Assembly: GCA_019417145.1 (NCBI GenBank)
Contig: DXVY01000080.1
Span: 1 to 6,426, forward strand
Direction of reading: 5' to 3'
Source of the DNA: Clostridiales bacterium
Lineage (GTDB): Bacteria; Bacillota; Clostridia; Oscillospirales; Acutalibacteraceae
Length of the DNA stretch: 6,426 nucleotides
The notes below the pieces were generated by a model. That model saw only the letters and a list, made by a program, of their open reading frames with translations, was not told the DNA's origin and searched no databases. A program made the position numbers and the translations under genes. Of the stretch, positions 4,700-6,426 are shown piece after piece; the first letter of the stretch is position 1; each line of letters starts with the position of its first letter.

Positions 4700-6426
4700 A
4701 TGGAAAAAAAGCAGAAAAGGATTACCAAGGAAACCCTTGGAACGGCCAAGCGGCTGCTGCGGTACGTCACGGGGACCTATAAAGCGGAGTTTATCATCGT
4801 ATTTGTATGTATATTGATCTGCTCTGTGGCCACCATTTCGGTCTCCCTGTCCATGAAGTTCCTGCTGGATGACTTTATTATGCCGCTGATAGGCCAGGCG
4901 AATCCTAACTTTTCCGGCCTTTACAGGGCGCTGCTTCTGCTGGCCGGCATTTTCCTGCTGGGCGTGGTCGCCTCTTTCCTGTACAGCCGTCTAATGGTCA
5001 AGATAGGCCAGGGCGTGCTCAAGCGGGTGCGCGACGAAATGTTCGAGCATATGCAGACCCTGCCCATCCGGTATTTTGATCAGAACACCAACGGTTCGAT
5101 CATGAGCTTGTACACCAACGACACCGATACGCTGCGGCAAATGATCAACCAGTCCATTCCCCAGGTTATGATGTCCCTCTTCACCATCATTGTAACCTTT
5201 ATTTCCATGCTGGTTCTCAGCCCGCTGCTGACCGTTTTGGCCGTGGTGATTATTTTCGTGATGTTTCTGGTCGCCCGGAAGCTGGGTGGAAACAGCGGAA
5301 AATATTTTATTCGGCAGCAGCTGGACCTGGCCGACGTGACCGGCTTTGTGGAGGAGCGGATGAACGGCCAGCGGGTGATCAAAGTTTTTAATCACGAGAG
5401 AAAATCCGAGGAGGAATTTGACGCGCTCAATGAAAGGCTGTATGTCAGCTCCTCCAAGGCCCATACCTTTGCCAGCATTATGGGCCCGGTTATGGGCAAT
5501 ATAGGCAACGTGCAATTTGTGCTGACCGCCGTCCTGGGCGGCATCCTGCTGATCACCGGTGTGGGCGGGGTGACCATCGGCACCATCGTCTCCTACCTCC
5601 AGTTTACCAAGAGCTTTGCCCAGCCCTTTATGCAGGTGGCCCAGCAGTTCAACTCCATCATAATGGCTCTGGCCGGCGCGGAGCGAATTTTCAAGATGAT
5701 CGACGAGGAGCCGGAGGTAGACGACGGATATGTGACCCTGGTCAACGCCAAAAAGGATGCGGACGGGAATCTTGTGGAGTGCGCGGAGCGGACCGGCATG
5801 TGGGCCTGGAAGCACCCTCATCAGGCGGAGGGGGATGTCACCTATACCGAGCTCAAGGGAGACGTCCGATTTTTTGACATGTCCTTCGGTTATACGGAGG
5901 ATAAAATGGTGCTCCATGATTTGACGCTGTACGCCAAGCCGGGACAGAAGCTGGCCTTCGTGGGCTCTACCGGCGCCGGCAAGACGACCATTACCAATTT
6001 GATCAACCGATTCTATGACGTGCAGGACGGAAAGATCCGCTACGACGGCATCAATATCAATAAGATAAAGAAGGCGGATCTACGTCGTTCTCTGGGCATT
6101 GTGTTGCAGGATACCCATCTGTTCACCGGCACCATAATGGAGAATATCCGCTACGGTAAGCTGGATGCTACGGATGAGGAGGTCTATGAGGCAGCGCGGC
6201 TGGCCTATGCCGACCAGTTTATCCAGCGGTTGCCCGACGGCTATCAGACCCATCTCAGCGCGGACGGGGAGGAGCTGTCCCAGGGTCAGCGTCAGCTGTT
6301 GGCTATTGCGCGGGCTGCGGTGGCCAATCCGCCGGTGTTGATCCTGGACGAGGCCACCTCCAGCATCGATACCCGCACCGAGAGCATTGTGCAAAAGGGA
6401 ATGGATAACCTTATGCAGGGCAGGAC
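4700..6426 (+). CDS. ABC exporter half-transporter, catalytic-site partner (3' partial)
   Basis: The frame opens at ATG 4700, one base after the previous stop, and stays open to the window end: 575 codons, with the H-loop and C-terminus missing. The charged N-terminus MEKKQKRITKE is followed by membrane segments near 30-52, 77-103, two around 150-195, and two around 270-310. The ATPase domain has canonical Walker A GSTGAGKT (422-429), Q-loop Gln470, and Walker B VLILDE (546-551) with catalytic Glu551, followed by ATSSID. Its signature is LSQGQ (526-530), Gln replacing the first Gly of LSGGQ. Intact Walker motifs plus a degenerate signature are the mirror image of the upstream subunit, so together they should form a heterodimer with one working and one degenerate ATP site. 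The linker between membrane and ATPase domains (about 341-386) is roughly 33 residues longer than in the partner and contains WAWKHPH. Substrate unknown; efflux is the likely role. Confidence 0.93.
   Translation, partial: MEKKQKRITKETLGTAKRLLRYVTGTYKAEFIIVFVCILICSVATISVSLSMKFLLDDFIMPLIGQANPNFSGLYRALLLLAGIFLLGVVASFLYSRLMVKIGQGVLKRVRDEMFEHMQTLPIRYFDQNTNGSIMSLYTNDTDTLRQMINQSIPQVMMSLFTIIVTFISMLVLSPLLTVLAVVIIFVMFLVARKLGGNSGKYFIRQQLDLADVTGFVEERMNGQRVIKVFNHERKSEEEFDALNERLYVSSSKAHTFASIMGPVMGNIGNVQFVLTAVLGGILLITGVGGVTIGTIVSYLQFTKSFAQPFMQVAQQFNSIIMALAGAERIFKMIDEEPEVDDGYVTLVNAKKDADGNLVECAERTGMWAWKHPHQAEGDVTYTELKGDVRFFDMSFGYTEDKMVLHDLTLYAKPGQKLAFVGSTGAGKTTITNLINRFYDVQDGKIRYDGININKIKKADLRRSLGIVLQDTHLFTGTIMENIRYGKLDATDEEVYEAARLAYADQFIQRLPDGYQTHLSADGEELSQGQRQLLAIARAAVANPPVLILDEATSSIDTRTESIVQKGMDNLMQGR

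Noticed and set aside
4407..4817. 136-codon + strand frame across the ABC gene junction
   Set aside because: It is an out-of-frame Arg/Gly/Pro-rich shadow of the ATPase domain and the start of the second subunit.
4991..5917. 308-codon open frame on the minus strand opposite the second ABC gene
   Set aside because: His/Gly/Asp-rich shadow opposite conserved transporter sequence, with no recognisable domain.
1..6426. CRISPR array, tRNA, rRNA, transposase or phage genes
   Set aside because: No regularly spaced repeats, cloverleaf-like sequence, rRNA-like stretch or transposase or phage motif was seen on either strand by eye.

Overview
The window looks like chromosomal DNA from a fairly GC-rich member of the Bacillota, most likely of the class Clostridia. 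The evidence is the der-plsY-gpsA gene order, acyl-phosphate-dependent PlsY as the G3P acyltransferase, strong purine-rich ribosome binding sites, a consensus sigma-A promoter, and ABC transporter sequences of a type I associate with clostridia. This is inference from gene content. I could not search any database.

The left part (1-2253) is housekeeping. It opens with the last 95 codons of der (ribosome-assembly GTPase), then a 206-base GC-rich spacer with no recognised gene, then plsY and gpsA 11 bases apart. GpsA makes sn-glycerol 3-phosphate from dihydroxyacetone phosphate, and PlsY acylates it to lysophosphatidic acid, so the pair supplies the first steps of membrane phospholipid synthesis. 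A strong intrinsic terminator follows gpsA.

The middle part (2254-2500) is a regulatory spacer. It holds an orphan inverted repeat flanked by GGATGG direct repeats, then a perfect-consensus promoter (TTGACA, 17-base spacer, TATAAT) whose spacer contains nine consecutive A. Just downstream lies a 12-base perfect palindrome extending to an 18-base near-palindrome, the best candidate operator for the regulator encoded next.

The right part (2501-6426) is a tightly packed operon: a MarR-family regulator, then two ABC exporter half-transporters. The first pair overlaps by 4 bases and the second pair is 1 base apart. The half-transporters are complementary and asymmetric. The first has degenerate ATP-site residues (Asp for the Walker B Glu, Gln for the H-loop His) but an intact VSGGQ signature. 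The second has intact Walker A and B motifs but a degenerate LSQGQ signature. This is the pattern expected of a heterodimeric type IV (MsbA-fold) exporter with one catalytic and one degenerate ATP site. The second gene runs off the end of the window. The simplest reading is a MarR-controlled efflux operon for drugs or other toxic amphiphiles. The substrate is unknown, and I see no clearly undescribed system here.
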